Assembly (NCBI RefSeq): GCF_965363235.1
Contig: NC_134839.1
Span: 61,657,560 to 61,721,559 of the forward strand
Reading direction: 5' to 3'
DNA: 64,000 nt
Source of the DNA: Mytilus galloprovincialis
Taxonomy: Eukaryota; Mollusca; Bivalvia; Mytilida; Mytilidae
The position numbers and the translations under genes are program-made. How positions within the stretch are numbered: the stretch's first letter is position 1; every line of letters starts with the position of its first letter. This document shows positions 38,274 through 49,800 of this stretch, piece by piece. Under the pieces are notes generated by a model, which was given only the letters and a program-made list of their open reading frames with translations, was not told where the DNA came from and made no database searches.

Positions 38274-39383
38274 TTATTCACCCGAATCTATTTTTTGTTT
38301 ACTTGCACTGTGCAATGATTCCGACTTGAAGGTACATAAGACATGGACCACTTTCTTAACAGTATTTCTAAACGGCATAGACAGCCAGCTGAACATAAAT
38401 AATGTAACTGGAGTGTTGGAAATATTAAAAATATTAGTAATTATTGATAAATATTGAGTAAAATCATTGAGCGTTGATTCTTCGGAAATAGTTTGAAGCA
38501 AGGGAAATATAATAGTCGGTGCAGACGAGATCACATAGAAAGCTGTAACTGCTGTTGTAATTATTGATATCCTTTCCAAAGAAGAAACGATATTAGATTT
38601 AGTTATGTTATTATTCTTTCTAAATTTCATCTGTTGTCGTAATTTGCAAATCGTGAGGATGCTTAAAACAACAAAAAATAAAACAGGTAGGAAACCAGAA
38701 AACACAATTTCTGTAATATGAAGAAATTTATATCCGAATTCATTTCTCTTATTTTTGCTAGAAAAAGATGAAGCATCCCTGCATACAGCGATCACTTCTC
38801 CACTTTGTTTATCAAGATGAAAAACCTTTTCAAAATCTATTAAAAGAAAACGAAAGACGGCAAAACCAAAAGATAAAAAACACATTATAGTTACATAAGA
38901 TGCAACTTTGATGTTAGTAAAATAGCTTTTATAAGTGAACGGCTTTTCCAAAATTATGTATTTCTGGAATGATTGTAAAACTTTTAACCATTGGGAAAAT
39001 GAAAATAGAAATCCTGGCATTAAGGTAGCCCCCATCTCAAATACATAGCAGCATTCATACTGAACGTAATTCTCTTTTAGAGATAAAGCTGATATTAATG
39101 TTATGTCTTGTATTACAAAGCAAACAAGATCAAGGCTTGTATATATCGCCATAATACCACTCTTCTTTATAAAGTCGTTTGACTTTAGTGACCGAAGCAA
39201 AATTATTTGCCAAGTTATAAAAATGACGAGCAGAATTGGCAGGATATACAGGTAGTACTTCTTCGACAACTCATCAGTGGACCTTTTTGGAGAAAAATAC
39301 AGAACTTCCATAAATGCAGTTCCTTCTTTAGCAACCACGTGACTGAAGCCCTTCATAAAGTCCATAATGCTATTCGATGTCAT
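38274..39383 (-). CDS. GPCR-A: rhodopsin-like seven-helix receptor, intronless
   Basis: 369 residues from MTSNSIMDF to KIDSGE on one exon. Predicted helices: about 43-63, 75-100, 111-136, 159-182, 222-247, 271-296 and 309-332. Class A landmarks are present but altered. SLDL around residue 85 stands at the helix 2 aspartate. C111/C112 can pair with C201 in the second outer loop. QKY at 140-142, followed by LEKPFTY, replaces the usual DRY-PLxY. NTPVTLF near 323 replaces NPxxY. A serine/basic tail follows. As a plasma-membrane receptor it should couple to a G protein, but ligand and coupling cannot be read from sequence. The missing arginine of DRY could mean altered basal activity. It fits the lineage-specific, intronless peptide-receptor-like expansions known in molluscs. 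A near-identical paralogue (GPCR-B) lies downstream, broken by a transposon. Confidence 0.9.
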   Translation of the reverse strand: MTSNSIMDFMKGFSHVVAKEGTAFMEVLYFSPKRSTDELSKKYYLYILPILLVIFITWQIILLRSLKSNDFIKKSGIMAIYTSLDLVCFVIQDITLISALSLKENYVQYECCYVFEMGATLMPGFLFSFSQWLKVLQSFQKYIILEKPFTYKSYFTNIKVASYVTIMCFLSFGFAVFRFLLIDFEKVFHLDKQSGEVIAVCRDASSFSSKNKRNEFGYKFLHITEIVFSGFLPVLFFVVLSILTICKLRQQMKFRKNNNITKSNIVSSLERISIITTAVTAFYVISSAPTIIFPLLQTISEESTLNDFTQYLSIITNIFNISNTPVTLFMFSWLSMPFRNTVKKVVHVLCTFKSESLHSASKQKIDSGE

Positions 39384-39820
39384 CGTATCTTTCTGTTTAA
39401 AGCTGAAATAGATTTTAATTTTTAAACGAAGTCGTCATTTGAACCAATAATCGGCATATAATACAACTTTAAACAGAGTTCATGTGTAAGATAAAGTCAG
39501 CTGCTATTCGCATGAAAACTTTGTTTAAAATTGAGAATTAAAAACACATAAATACATCAGAATATTAAGGCTGTCATACACGGTGCATTACATTTACGCG
39601 GAAAAATAATTACTTTTGCGCACAGCTTTTGATTACATTCGCGCTCAAATATATACAGTTGAAATTGTACGTTCCGCGTTAAAAACTAATAACTATCGAA
39701 ATATTTATCATTCATAATCTTTATATTTACCTGTATTACCTGTAAGATGAATACGAGTAAAAAAAATGAAAAGCTGCACCTAAATGCGAGCAAATGTAAT
39801 GCGGCCGTAATACATATACA
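39384..39820 (-). promoter_or_regulatory. Upstream region of GPCR-A, with weak inverted repeat
   Basis: The 300 bases before the ATG are conserved in unit B (63226-63490), consistent with 5' UTR and promoter. Further out, 'gtgcattacattta' (about 39583) is mirrored by 'aaatgtaatgc' (about 39795), suggesting a MITE of about 240 bp; only its inner (left) half lies in the duplicated part. No TATA box stands out. Confidence 0.4.
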
Positions 39821-42800
39821 GCATGTCGCATACTCATAGTCAGTAGAAAACTGAGTGGTGTTGAATAATAATAACCCATATAAATTAAACTCTTTGCATG
39901 GTTTCTAAGGAGGGCTTTTTTTTTTTTTTATTAATTAATGTTTGATACATGGTAAAAATAAAAATCATTTTTGATTCTAAAAGGTGTTTATATTGATGTA
40001 ATCGTTTCTCCAAATAAGGCAAACAAACAATAAATTCCGTGCGTCCGCAAAGCTTTTCTAGGTTTACCTTCACCAGGAATGCTTAAAGCTGATTATTTGA
40101 AAGCCTATGATGTATAGGAACCATAACAGTTAAAAATGAATTAACTAAACAGGACCTAAAAAATAGCCTTATTCATCTAAAGTCAACTTTGCATGAGAAA
40201 GTTTATTCAAAATGTAGAAACGGATAACTTTAGGAAGGTTTGTCAAAAATAATATCAGTACAACAGAACTGACTACTGAGCTGATGATACCATCGGGGAC
40301 TGATAGTCCACCAGCAGAGGTATAAACTCAGAGCTGTAAGATGAGAACATTACTTTATAGACTTCATGCGACTGAAGAGCTTATCAGAGTGTACCTTCAT
40401 CAGGAACGCTTAGACCAGAATAATCGAAAGGCAAGGATGTATAATAACCCAAAACAGTTGAACAGCTATTTATCTATAAAAGGATCTAAAAATAACCAAA
40501 TTCATCCAAGGCATTCATCCATCAGTTTTATGCAAACAGTTCCCTGATTATGATTAATCATAATATAACAAACCACTAAAAAAATGTAGGCTTGTGCAAT
40601 GTTTAATTTGAAAACTAATGGGAACAGTTTAGTTAATAAAAGTAAGTGTATATTTATTATGCCTTTACAAGTACACAAATGTATGTAAATAACAAATATA
40701 GGTCAAGCACCAGGTTGTTCAAAATTGTCAGATGAAGTTAAATTTTATATATTTTGTACAAAAATTTGTATAAAAAGAAAGATAACTCAGTGACATAATA
40801 AAAACATGTGTATCATGCTATTTGATTGAAATTCTTAATCAAGGGCACGGTAATAACGTTGACCGCTTAATAAATATATCTTTCATACTACTTGATAATT
40901 TGCTTCTACTCCTCTAGAATTATACAAAGTGTACAGGACTAATGAATGAGTGACTATTTTACAAGTCAAATATGTTTGTGTGTCCATCATATTTGATTGA
41001 ATATATGGCAGGATTTATTCAAAATACTAGATTTTATATATAAAGATGAACTAACAAATCTAACCCTTAACCATTGACATTTTTGGGATACATTCATTAT
41101 GAAAACGTGGTACTAAGTCTTTCAATGTCTAAGTATTATATGTAATAGAAAGAAAGCCACGAAAACAGAACATAATTTTCATAGAATATAAAATATAGAA
41201 GTCCTAGTCACGAGACAGCAGAATGTTTCCCTTTGTTGTTCTTAATTTAGTAGCTTTACTATATGTTGGAATAGGTTAAATGTATAATTCCCTAACCGTT
41301 GGCCGAATATGCATAGAGGAGTTTTCAACTTTCAAATATGTAACAGAGGACGAACACAATAAAACAATATCATTAAAAATGCTAAAATAATGACGCAGAA
41401 CTTACCTTACTGGCTAATCGCTCTTTACTGTATATGCATATACAACGAGAAACAAACACACTGTGTTCATACATTTTGCGGTCACTCCGTTTTCTTTTAT
41501 ATCTGTTTGTAATTTGACTAGCAAGATTAAAACAAATTCTATCAAAACGATCGTTTTTCATACCATCACCTGATGGAGGTGATAAAGCTTATAGAGGTGT
41601 GAATCCATAGTATTATCTTACGTGTTACACTTTCATATTTCAGGCATCGAATCCAGGTCGTATATTTTGTTTTATACAATACGTTTTCTTTAAATAATGC
41701 TATTCCAATATACTCAGTGATTTATATTATCTTGCATCCAGTTCATGTTTAGTTATGGGCATATAAAACTCAACAGGAGAGAACCGAATACGAGATAATA
41801 TCTATACGTTTCAGAAACCAAAATGTGGATTAATGGTATGCACACGAGTTCACTAGATATAGTGCGGAGTTGTTTCCTAAAAAAGGCTATATAACCGGTT
41901 TAGGGATCAAAAATGAAACATTATAATCATATATTCTTAATATATTGTCATCTGAGATCCATAATCTTATTTTTACCATTGTAATGAAATTACAAACACA
42001 AACAAACGAATCCACTTGCTCTAATTGACTTTTCCCTTGAAAATTGCTAAAGCAAAGGCGTGTTCCGTCAACATGATCCCATGGTAATTCTTGTGTTTTT
42101 CTAATGTTGTCTCGTGCGCTCATCAACCCAAAATGCATACATGTAATATATATATACCAATATCAAAATATGAATATAAAAACATATCCACATTTTGGTA
42201 CTAATGGATGGGAGAGGCGGAACTTATCAAGAACCTCATCAACCTAAACAGTCAATTTGTATTGCCTGACCAAATATAGCCCTTAAAACAACCACCACTT
42301 GGATATTGAAAGAATGAGGATGTATCACATGTTCTTCCGTCAAAGATATCAACTAATGAGGTTATACCCATATCCTCAGTGAATGATATAATATTGTATC
42401 CAGTTCATATTAAATTATGAGCATAGAAAACTCTATAGTCCATACAGCATATTTGTATGCCAATCTCAAATTACACCCCTAACAAGACTTTCCTTATGAA
42501 TAGTATTCCCAAAACTCAAAACAAAAATATCTCAAACACTTTAATTAAATATAATTCCTTAATAACTTTACAACGCTACAAAATTTTTCAAGATACGTGC
42601 ACACTGTTCTTTATTAATAATTTCATAATTCAATAAATTCTCATGAATTTGACCACATACAAACTCTTAAAAGTCGCGTTAAGGCAATGAACTCATATCA
42701 AAATGAACATTGTTTTATTTTAATAACATCTTCAGCATGTGGAAAGTTTGTTGTAAGCAAAGGGACTTCACCTTCAAGTGTCAACTATGCTGGCTTGTCT

Positions 42801-43950
42801 CTACTTTACTGTTGTTTAATCAAACACACTCATTGTTTCTACCTGATTCTTCACAACTCTGCTGAAAATATATAAACCAATAACAACTTTATTTGTATTT
42901 GAAAAGGAAAAATCCCTTCGCCTACAATCCACGTGGAAAACCACGTCCCTTGAACTGTAGACACAGAAATTTAAATTAAAAAAATTTAACCATGCATGAA
43001 ATCTTAGTATACATTATATTATTAATTAAAACAAAACAAAACTATTGCAACAATTATTTAATCTCCCAAGAAAAACAGATTTTTGTGACATATTTAAACA
43101 CATCAATGAAATTATATACACATCCAATAGTAAACATTATAAAATTACGGACACATTATTAGAATAACTTTTAAAAAGGTTCATTTGAACATAAAACTGT
43201 TTCCATCAAAGATTTTTTTTTTAAATTTATAGTGTCGTGCCATATTGGCATCTTCTGCCTTTCTCAATACAGACAAACATAATTTAGTGACTTGCAATTT
43301 GTTTTCACCAGATTCAGATCAGAAAAATCATTTCCTTTTAGGTTGATCGAACTCATTGACATACATTTATCGTGCAACGTCATATTGCTTCTCCTTTATT
43401 CATTAGCTTGTCAAAACTTTAGGTTGCACCATCTGAAAACAAAAACTTTCTATTCAATTATATGTACAATCAAACTGACTGCTAAACGCGGACCTCGATG
43501 AAGACACCTAATAATTCAATACACATCACTCTGGCAAACAAGACTAGTAATATCAAGTGACATGTATTTCACAGTAAATTATTTAACTTTCTCAATATTT
43601 CTATTTTTTCTAACAAAGTCTTTAAAGGGAATTTTCTATCAGTATGAACGATGTAATAATAAATAAAAATTCCACAACACTCAAAAGTTACAAAGGAAAT
43701 TATTTAACCTATAAACAATTTATTATTCTCCTTTCAAATCCAGGTTTCAAATACAGGTCTCCAAAAGGGCCAGAGCCCCCACTTCTACATAAAATAATTT
43801 TGCGCGATAGCACTTTGCCTGCGTTTAACCGGAGCACGGCATAACCAATATCTAACCACCTTGGTTGATAATAACTACCCAAGGTCTAACTTCTCAAAAC
43901 ATTTTGCCACCGAGGTAAAAAAAAACCCACCTAGTTCTATCAAGACATCC
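39821..43950. other. Intergenic between GPCR copies, local duplications
   Basis: Two related segments with 'ttaccttcaccaggaatgct' (40063) and 'gtaccttcatcaggaacgct' (40391), each followed by 'aatcgaaaggcaaggatgta'-type sequence, form an imperfect direct repeat (about 40035-40200 and 40380-40530). A phrase around 'atccagttcatgtttagtta' (41738) recurs at 42398. A phrase 'gaggatgtatcacatgttct' (42316) recurs at 44567. No gene recognised; the short frames at 41887-42138 (-) and 43292-43501 (+) lack support. Confidence 0.4.
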
Positions 43951-44495
43951 TAATGCGAATATAAATGACCACCAAGGCGAATATAAATGACCACCAGGGC
44001 ATATATAAATGATCACCTAGGTCTATTGTCACCAAGGCATATAAAAATGACCACATAGGTCTATTGTCACCAAGGCATATATAAATGACCACCTAGGTCT
44101 ATTGCCACCAAGGCATATATAAATGACCATCTAGGTCTATTGCCACCAAGGTATATACAAATGACCACCTAGGTCTCTTGCCACCAAGGTATATATAAAT
44201 GACCACCTAGGTCTATTGCCACCAAGGTATATATAAATGACCACCTAGGTCTATTGCCGACAAGACATAAATAAATAACCACCTAGGTCTATTGCCACCA
44301 AGGTATATATAAATTACCTCCTAGGTCTATTGCCACCAAGGTATATATAAATGACCACCTAGGTCTATTGCCACCAAGGTATATATAAATGACCACCTAG
44401 GTCTATTGCCACCAAGGCATATATAAATGACCACCTAGGTTTATTGCCACCAAGGTATATATAAATGACCACCAAGGTCTTAAAGTCACCAAGCG
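43951..44495. repeat. 38-bp minisatellite, about a dozen copies
   Basis: Unit reads 'ccaccaaggtatatataaat' then 'gaccacctaggtctattg'. Copies vary by single bases (ggcatat/ggtatat) and the left edge is more diverged, so the array grew from the middle or right. Open frames across it are by-products of the repeat. Confidence 0.9.
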
Positions 44496-44970
44496 AAAGT
44501 AAGTAAAAGTAATAGAATATAACATGTGGAGCACGACCATCCGGCTTTGATATTGAAAGATTGAGGATTTATCACATGTACTTCCGCCATAAATATCAAC
44601 CAATGAAGTTATGAATCTGCCTATTTGAGACTACATTTAATTTTGACTAAACGTGTTCTTTCATACTGAAATCTGTTAAAACACATGCTGAACTTTTCTG
44701 TGAAACGTTTTTTAAAAAAGTTATCTGCACGAAACATAATTTTATGTTCAACCTAGTCTTTATCACATTGGGTGCTCCTTTATTACAGTATAAACATACA
44801 TTGTACCAAACTTGTTAACATCTCTCAGACGGTTAAAGTTCTGAATATGTTCAGGCTTGTATTGTTGAAGTTAGACAATCAGTCCCATATATTCACACAT
44901 TCACATCTTCTCGACAGTAAATTAAAGTGGAAAAAGTAACCTCGCCAGTCGTAATTATTTTAGTGATATA

Positions 44971-45171
44971 TCAGTAGTTTATGATTATTTTTATTGAAGG
45001 GAGATCTTTTATTGAGACGTCTTTAAATACATAATAGATGTGTCTCAATCGTTTCACCTCGGTCGATTCCGTACCCTCATGTAACCTCGTCCGTAGGTTT
45101 CCATTTCTGATCTCCTGTAAAGGAAGGGAATAAAGTATCAAAAATATCGAAATAAGCAGTAAACCGTTCAT
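44971..45171 (-). CDS. Possible small secreted peptide precursor or first exon
   Basis: 66 residues beginning MNGLLLISIFLILYSLPLQ, a clean signal peptide. A short polar stretch, a dibasic KR preceded by TEV, then LRHIYYVFKDVSIKD and a lysine/isoleucine-rich end follow. The organisation (signal, linker, KR, peptide) resembles a neuropeptide or secreted peptide precursor, but no known family is recognised. The frame could instead be a first exon. The - strand leader (45172-45300) is less AT-rich than its surroundings. It may equally be chance. Confidence 0.3.
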   Translation of the reverse strand: MNGLLLISIFLILYSLPLQEIRNGNLRTRLHEGTESTEVKRLRHIYYVFKDVSIKDLPSIKIIINY

Positions 45172-45855
45172 CTTCCGGCGAAGAAATGTAAGGCGTAGAC
45201 ACAGATCACATACCGTATTAGAGCCGAGGGATAGAAGGAGAGTAACGGATTCTACCGAGAATTACCGAATGACATGTGTCTATAATTAATTCAGGCTGAA
45301 TATTGATCTCTAAATACCGTTCGTGGCTTTTCATGTTGTTGGATCATTGACATGTATATACCATCACTTGAATGATATAGAAATTATAAGATTTGAAAAC
45401 TTTCAAAAAAATTAATAGAAACTGAGTTGAATTTTATGAAACTGTCATACAAGTGAGAGGTTTAGCTAGCTGTAAAACTAGCTTTAATCCACCATTTTCT
45501 ACATAAGAAAATGCGTGTACCAAGTCAGGAATATGACAGTAGTATCCATTCGTTTGATTTGTTTTGAGTTTTTGATTTTGCCATTAAATTAGGGACTTTC
45601 GGTTTTGAATTTTCCTCGAAGTTTGGTATTCTATCAGTGTAAAAAATGATAGAGACAGATAAAATACGTCAACCATATTTCTTTTTTTTTTATCTAGGAA
45701 TGCTCTGTGCTATAAATTAAAAAGAGCGATATATCTTCAAGTTTTATTTCATACAAAGTACATACTATAAAGTGACCTAAGTTGCATAACATTGAGATAT
45801 CAACCGATACAGTTTTTGTACAGTAACAATGGAACCTGTTCTAAATAATTATGAC

Positions 45856-46072
45856 CAGGGACATTCTTTACTTTATAGATATAGGAAGATGTGGTATGAG
45901 TGCCAATGAGACAACTCTCCATCCAAAAAACACTTTATAAAAGGAAACCATTATAGGTCAAGGTACGGCCTTCAACACGGAGCCTTGATTCACAACGAAC
46001 AGCAAGCTATTAGTGGCCCCCAAAATTACTAGTGTAAAACCATTCAAACGGGAAAAGTATAGAAAGTCCTTG
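45856..46072. mobile_element. 217-bp MITE carrying the family I repeat
   Basis: Ends CAGGGACATTCTTTACTTT and the mirror of CAAGGACTTTCTATACTTT. The direct repeat TTATGAC flanks it at 45849-45855 and 46073-46079. Unit A has one uninterrupted 'aataatgacacaaac' at the matching place (about 37745), an empty site. The body is the widespread family I sequence ('aggaagatgtggtatgag', 'ggtcaaggtacggccttcaa', 'cattcaaacgggaaaagta'). No reading frame. Confidence 0.88.
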
Positions 46073-46430
46073 TTATGACACTCAAAATACAACGTAGTTA
46101 ACAAAAATAAAGTTAACTGCAATCATTCATTTAAACATAAATAAGACTACTATTTAATAATAAAATATTGACAATATGTTGAATTAATATATCACAAATA
46201 AATTAAAAACAAAACTCAAATATTTATAATATTACAACTGGTATTTCTTGTACGATAGATTGTTCAGATATGTGTCCCTCAGTGCTATTCAGGTCAACAG
46301 TAGCCTTTCGCAAACATTGTATATGTACATGGAATTATAGCTAATCATAATACGAATGAACTCTCTATCTTGGTATCTGTGCATCCCATATACATATTAC
46401 ATATGATTTGATAGTTAATAATATATATAT

Positions 46431-47060
46431 AAACAAGTCTTAATTGAAAACTACATTTAAATCTATGATTGCGTTGGATAAAAACCGCAATTTTTATACA
46501 TTTGCATGTAAAACAAATTTCGTTATAGAAGGGTCTAAATACAGCACAAACAGCATTTTCAAAAAGACCAAAAGAGTGAAAAAGTATATTTAAACAAAAG
46601 ACATTTGACTAACAGATTGAACAACAACAATTGCCAAAAAAAATTGATCACGAGATGTAACAAAATGGATCTTAATATGAATTTAATACTAAACAGAAAA
46701 CAATAAACTTGTGGCCCAGATATTATGCCAGTAACATAAGGTGTCAATATTTTTTTGTACACCAGATCTAGATTTTGACAATATATGTCTCTTCAGTGAT
46801 GTTAGGGATCGAAATTGTATTTGGAAGGCCATATAATTCACCCCCAATTTAAGATAGACTCTTAAATTTTAAGAGTCAATATAGGATGAATGGATCATAT
46901 AAACCGTAGGGAAAATATGATACAAGCCCAAACGAATAAATATAAACAAGTCTAAATTGAAAACTACGTTCAAACCTTTGATTGCGTTGGATAAAAACCG
47001 CAATTTTTATACGTGTGCATGTAAAACAAATTTCGTTGTCAAATATCGTTATAAATATAT
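46431..47060. repeat. Two direct copies of a 100-bp repeat in the unit B insertion
   Basis: 'aacaagtctta/aaattgaaaac' through 'aaaacaaatttcgtt' occurs at about 46431-46527 and 46944-47038. It lies inside the stretch that unit A lacks. Confidence 0.75.
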
Positions 47061-47333
47061 ATAATATATATCCTAACGTTAATACTGAGTAGAAGACAAA
47101 AAAGAATGAAATAAAATCAACAAAATTGTTTTCATCTAACAATACAATCTTGTTATCGAAAATAAAATGTAAGATTCCAGTTTTCCTGCATACATCCCTT
47201 TTTTTCCAATGCCAACGACTTGCACCAAAATCACAGTCTAGTTTCTCTACATTTCAAAATAGTATACAATACCGATGGCTAATATGCTGGAGATTCTAAA
47301 ATAACAAAACTCTACAGTAGCGGTTGTATATCA

Positions 47334-47740
47334 TTATTCACCCGAATCTATTTTTTGTTTACTTTTGCAATGAATCCGACTAGAAAACAAGACATGAACC
47401 ACTTTCTTAACAGTATTTCTAAACGGCATAGACAGCCAGCTGAACATAAATAATGTAACTGGAGTGTTGGAAATATTAAAAATATTAGTAATTATTGATA
47501 AATATTGAGTAAAATCATTGAGCGTTGATTCTTCAGAAATAGTTTGAAGCAAGGGAAATATAATAGTCGGTGCAGACGAGATCACATAGAAAGCTGTAAC
47601 TGCTGTTGTAATTATTGATATCCTTTCCAAAGAAGAAACGATATTAGATTTAGTTATGTTATTATTCTGCCTAAATTTCATCTGTTGTCGTAATTTGCGA
47701 ATTGTGAGGATGCTTAAAACAACAAAAAATAAAACAGGTA
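47334..47740 (-). pseudogene. GPCR-B, carboxyl part (split by transposon)
   Basis: Open frame homologous to residues 232-369 of GPCR-A: end of helix 5, helices 6 and 7 and the tail. It is nearly identical up to the last 20 residues, where HVLCTFKSES is replaced by HVLFSSRIHC before the shared SKQKIDSGE. Within helix 5, cysteine 246 is arginine. No stop or frameshift is present up to the insertion point at 47740, so the gene was intact when the element arrived. As it stands, this part lacks a start and helices 1-4. Confidence 0.88.
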
Positions 47741-48170
47741 CACTACCAATAATTTACCTATACTTTTTTGGTACATTTCTACCCTCGTGCATATCAGTAC
47801 TGTTAGGAAAGACTGAAAACTTATAATGTTATACTTTCAATGAAATCAGTACTGATTTTGTCAGTACTGTTTCAGTACTGATTTTGACAGTACTGTTTTA
47901 GTACTGATTTTGACAGTACTGTTTCAGTACTGATTTTGACAGTACTGTTTCAGTACTGATTTTATCAGTACTGTTTCAGTACTGATTTTGACAGTACTGT
48001 TTCAGTACTGATTTTGTCAGTACTGTTTCAGTACTGATTTTGACAGTACTGTTTCAGTACTGATTTTGTCAGTACTGTTTCAGCACTGATTTTGTCAGTA
48101 CTGTTTCAGTACTGATGTTGACAGTACTATTTCGGTATTGTTATTTTCAGTACTGTTTCAGTAGATTTTG
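47741..48170 (+). repeat. Left terminal inverted repeat with 26-bp subterminal array
   Basis: The first 110 bp are unique terminal sequence; from about 47846 a 26-bp unit (CAGTACTGATTTTGACAGTA then CTGTTT) repeats about 11-12 times with small variants. Each unit holds two AGTACTG words, and AGTACT is itself palindromic. Such arrays serve as transposase binding sites in CACTA elements (family knowledge). Confidence 0.9.
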
Positions 48171-48578
48171 TGTTGTTAATCTTTTTAACTTGAATGTGTA
48201 TTGTTTCAAAAAATATTTGGAACTGAAAACTTTTAAACTCGGTAAGTATAGTATGCTATATAATAATGTGTGGCATATTTTGTATCTTTTGTAGATATCT
48301 CTGATTAAGTGTTCATCATTAGAGAAGTTTTTACAATGTGCATCTCAGTACAATTGGTATCCAAATATAGGTTTGATAATTCTGTGACAATATTATTATT
48401 ATCCTTTTTTAGCTGGTTACGTTTTTCTCTATATCACCCTGCTGCGCAGATTTTTTTAGCGACGTGAACATGACCAAGGAAAATTATCAAGCTTACTTTC
48501 GTCTATCGAAATACTATTGAAGCGAAGGAGAAAACAACAGAATTGAAGCAAGATAAGCAGTTTATCGGATTTTACCCA

Positions 48579-48902
48579 TTAGGAGCACCTGAATTCACTC
48601 CCGGTTTTTAATGGAGTTCGTGTTGTCTTTTATGTATTTTTCAAAGTGTTGTTGTAAATGCCCTTTCGTTTTGTGATTCTTTGCTTACTTCTTGATTTTG
48701 GTTGTGACTGTCTTTCAGTGTTTATAAAAAAAATACGCATTAGGAGCACCTAAATTCACTCCCGGTTTTTAATGGAGTTCGTGTTGTTTTTATATATGTA
48801 ATTTTCAATGTGTTGTTGTAAATGCCCTTTCGTTTTGTGATTCTTTGCTTACTTATTGATTTTGATTGTGACTGTCTTTCCGTGTTTATAAAAAAAATAC
48901 GC
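48579..48902. repeat. 161-bp tandem duplication, two copies
   Basis: 'aggagcacctgaattcactc' at 48581 returns at 48742 as 'aggagcacctaaattcactc'. Both run through 'ctttcgttttgtgattcttt' to 'ataaaaaaaatacgca'. Few differences, so fairly recent. Confidence 0.88.
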
Positions 48903-49708
48903 ACTCGACATCAGGAAGATTCACACTGTGACTCGAGGCTGATATTTTACAGTATCAATTGTATAATAGCGCATAATTTATAAATATATCAAACAAGATT
49001 AGAATCTTCAATACTGTTCATTTTTTGGTATTTTGCTATTGCTTAAAATATGTTGTAATTAATGCAGTTATATGTTACTATGTTAGGCAATGCATTATAA
49101 TCAACACAAAACAATCTCTCGATTACCTTATTTTTAATCATAACTGGAATTTCTTTTATTTATCATAACCATTTTTTAATATATAAAAAACATTCAATGT
49201 CATACCAACATGTGAAGTTTGTGGCAAAAATCTCTGTGATTTTTACGCCCCTTGGTTATTTTATGACCCTTTAAAGCTCATAAATAAAATAATCAAAGTA
49301 ACAATTAATTTTGCATGTATCATGTTTCATTGCTCTCCCCCTATGCCATCTTTTCTTTGGAATGCTTTGTTGAATGTCAGTTTCCTGGCTCTTTTCCTCA
49401 ATTCAGTCCCGGATATGATGCGTCTTTTTACATGTACAGTGGTAATTCAAGAGGACACTTTAGTTCTAATATGAGCTCATTATAAGCATCCACCTTTAAT
49501 GTTTTGGTACTTGTACGAAACTCAGGATTCAATGGTTCATGATCAAATGATGGGTTTTTTTTTCCTGATGAGTGCCATATTGTCTAGATACATCATATTG
49601 TTTATAGGTCTTCAATTTTCACATCGAACATTCCCATGTCTGCTTCTGTCTCCATTGCTGTTAATCATTCTGAGGAAAGAAAATGTTATGAATTTATAAA
49701 TAATAAAA

Positions 49709-49800
49709 TTGAGAATGGATATGGGGAATGTGTCAAAGAGACAACAACCCGACCAAATAAAAAACAACAGCAGAAGGTCACCAACAGGTCTAGGCTACAA
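49709..49800 (+). repeat. Family III repeat, truncated
   Basis: 'gagaatggatatggggaatg' to 'aaggtcaccaacaggtct', matching the start of the copy at 12845. Confidence 0.75.

Larger units (their letters stand above)
37228..39700. repeat. Segmental duplication, unit A (carries GPCR-A)
   Basis: Matches 45417-47740 plus 62533-63700, the two arms of unit B around the 14.8-kb insertion. Shared landmarks include 'tagctagctgtaaaactagc' (37279/45463), 'atacgtcaaccatattt', 'gtagcctttcgcaaaca' (37970/46300), the GPCR frame, and 'ggtgcattacatttac' (39585/63425). Unit B has extra insertions at 45856-46072 and about 46400-47130; unit A is the shorter, cleaner copy. Confidence 0.85.
45417..47740. repeat. Segmental duplication, unit B, left arm
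   Basis: Homologous to 37228-38690 of unit A. It contains copy 4 of the retroelement 3'-end-like repeat (45421-45640), a MITE (45856-46072) absent from A, and about 740 bp of extra sequence at 46400-47130. The extra part includes a phrase 'gattgcgttggataaaaacc' present twice (46467 and 46980). Confidence 0.82.

Noticed and set aside
41887-42138. 83-residue frame on the - strand
   Set aside because: No recognisable motif, no splice or start support, and it lies among local repeats.
43951-44495. CRISPR-like array
   Set aside because: Units are contiguous 38-bp tandem copies without unique spacers; a eukaryotic minisatellite.
44403-44603. Tryptophan-rich frame on the - strand
   Set aside because: Runs across the 38-bp minisatellite and simply translates it.
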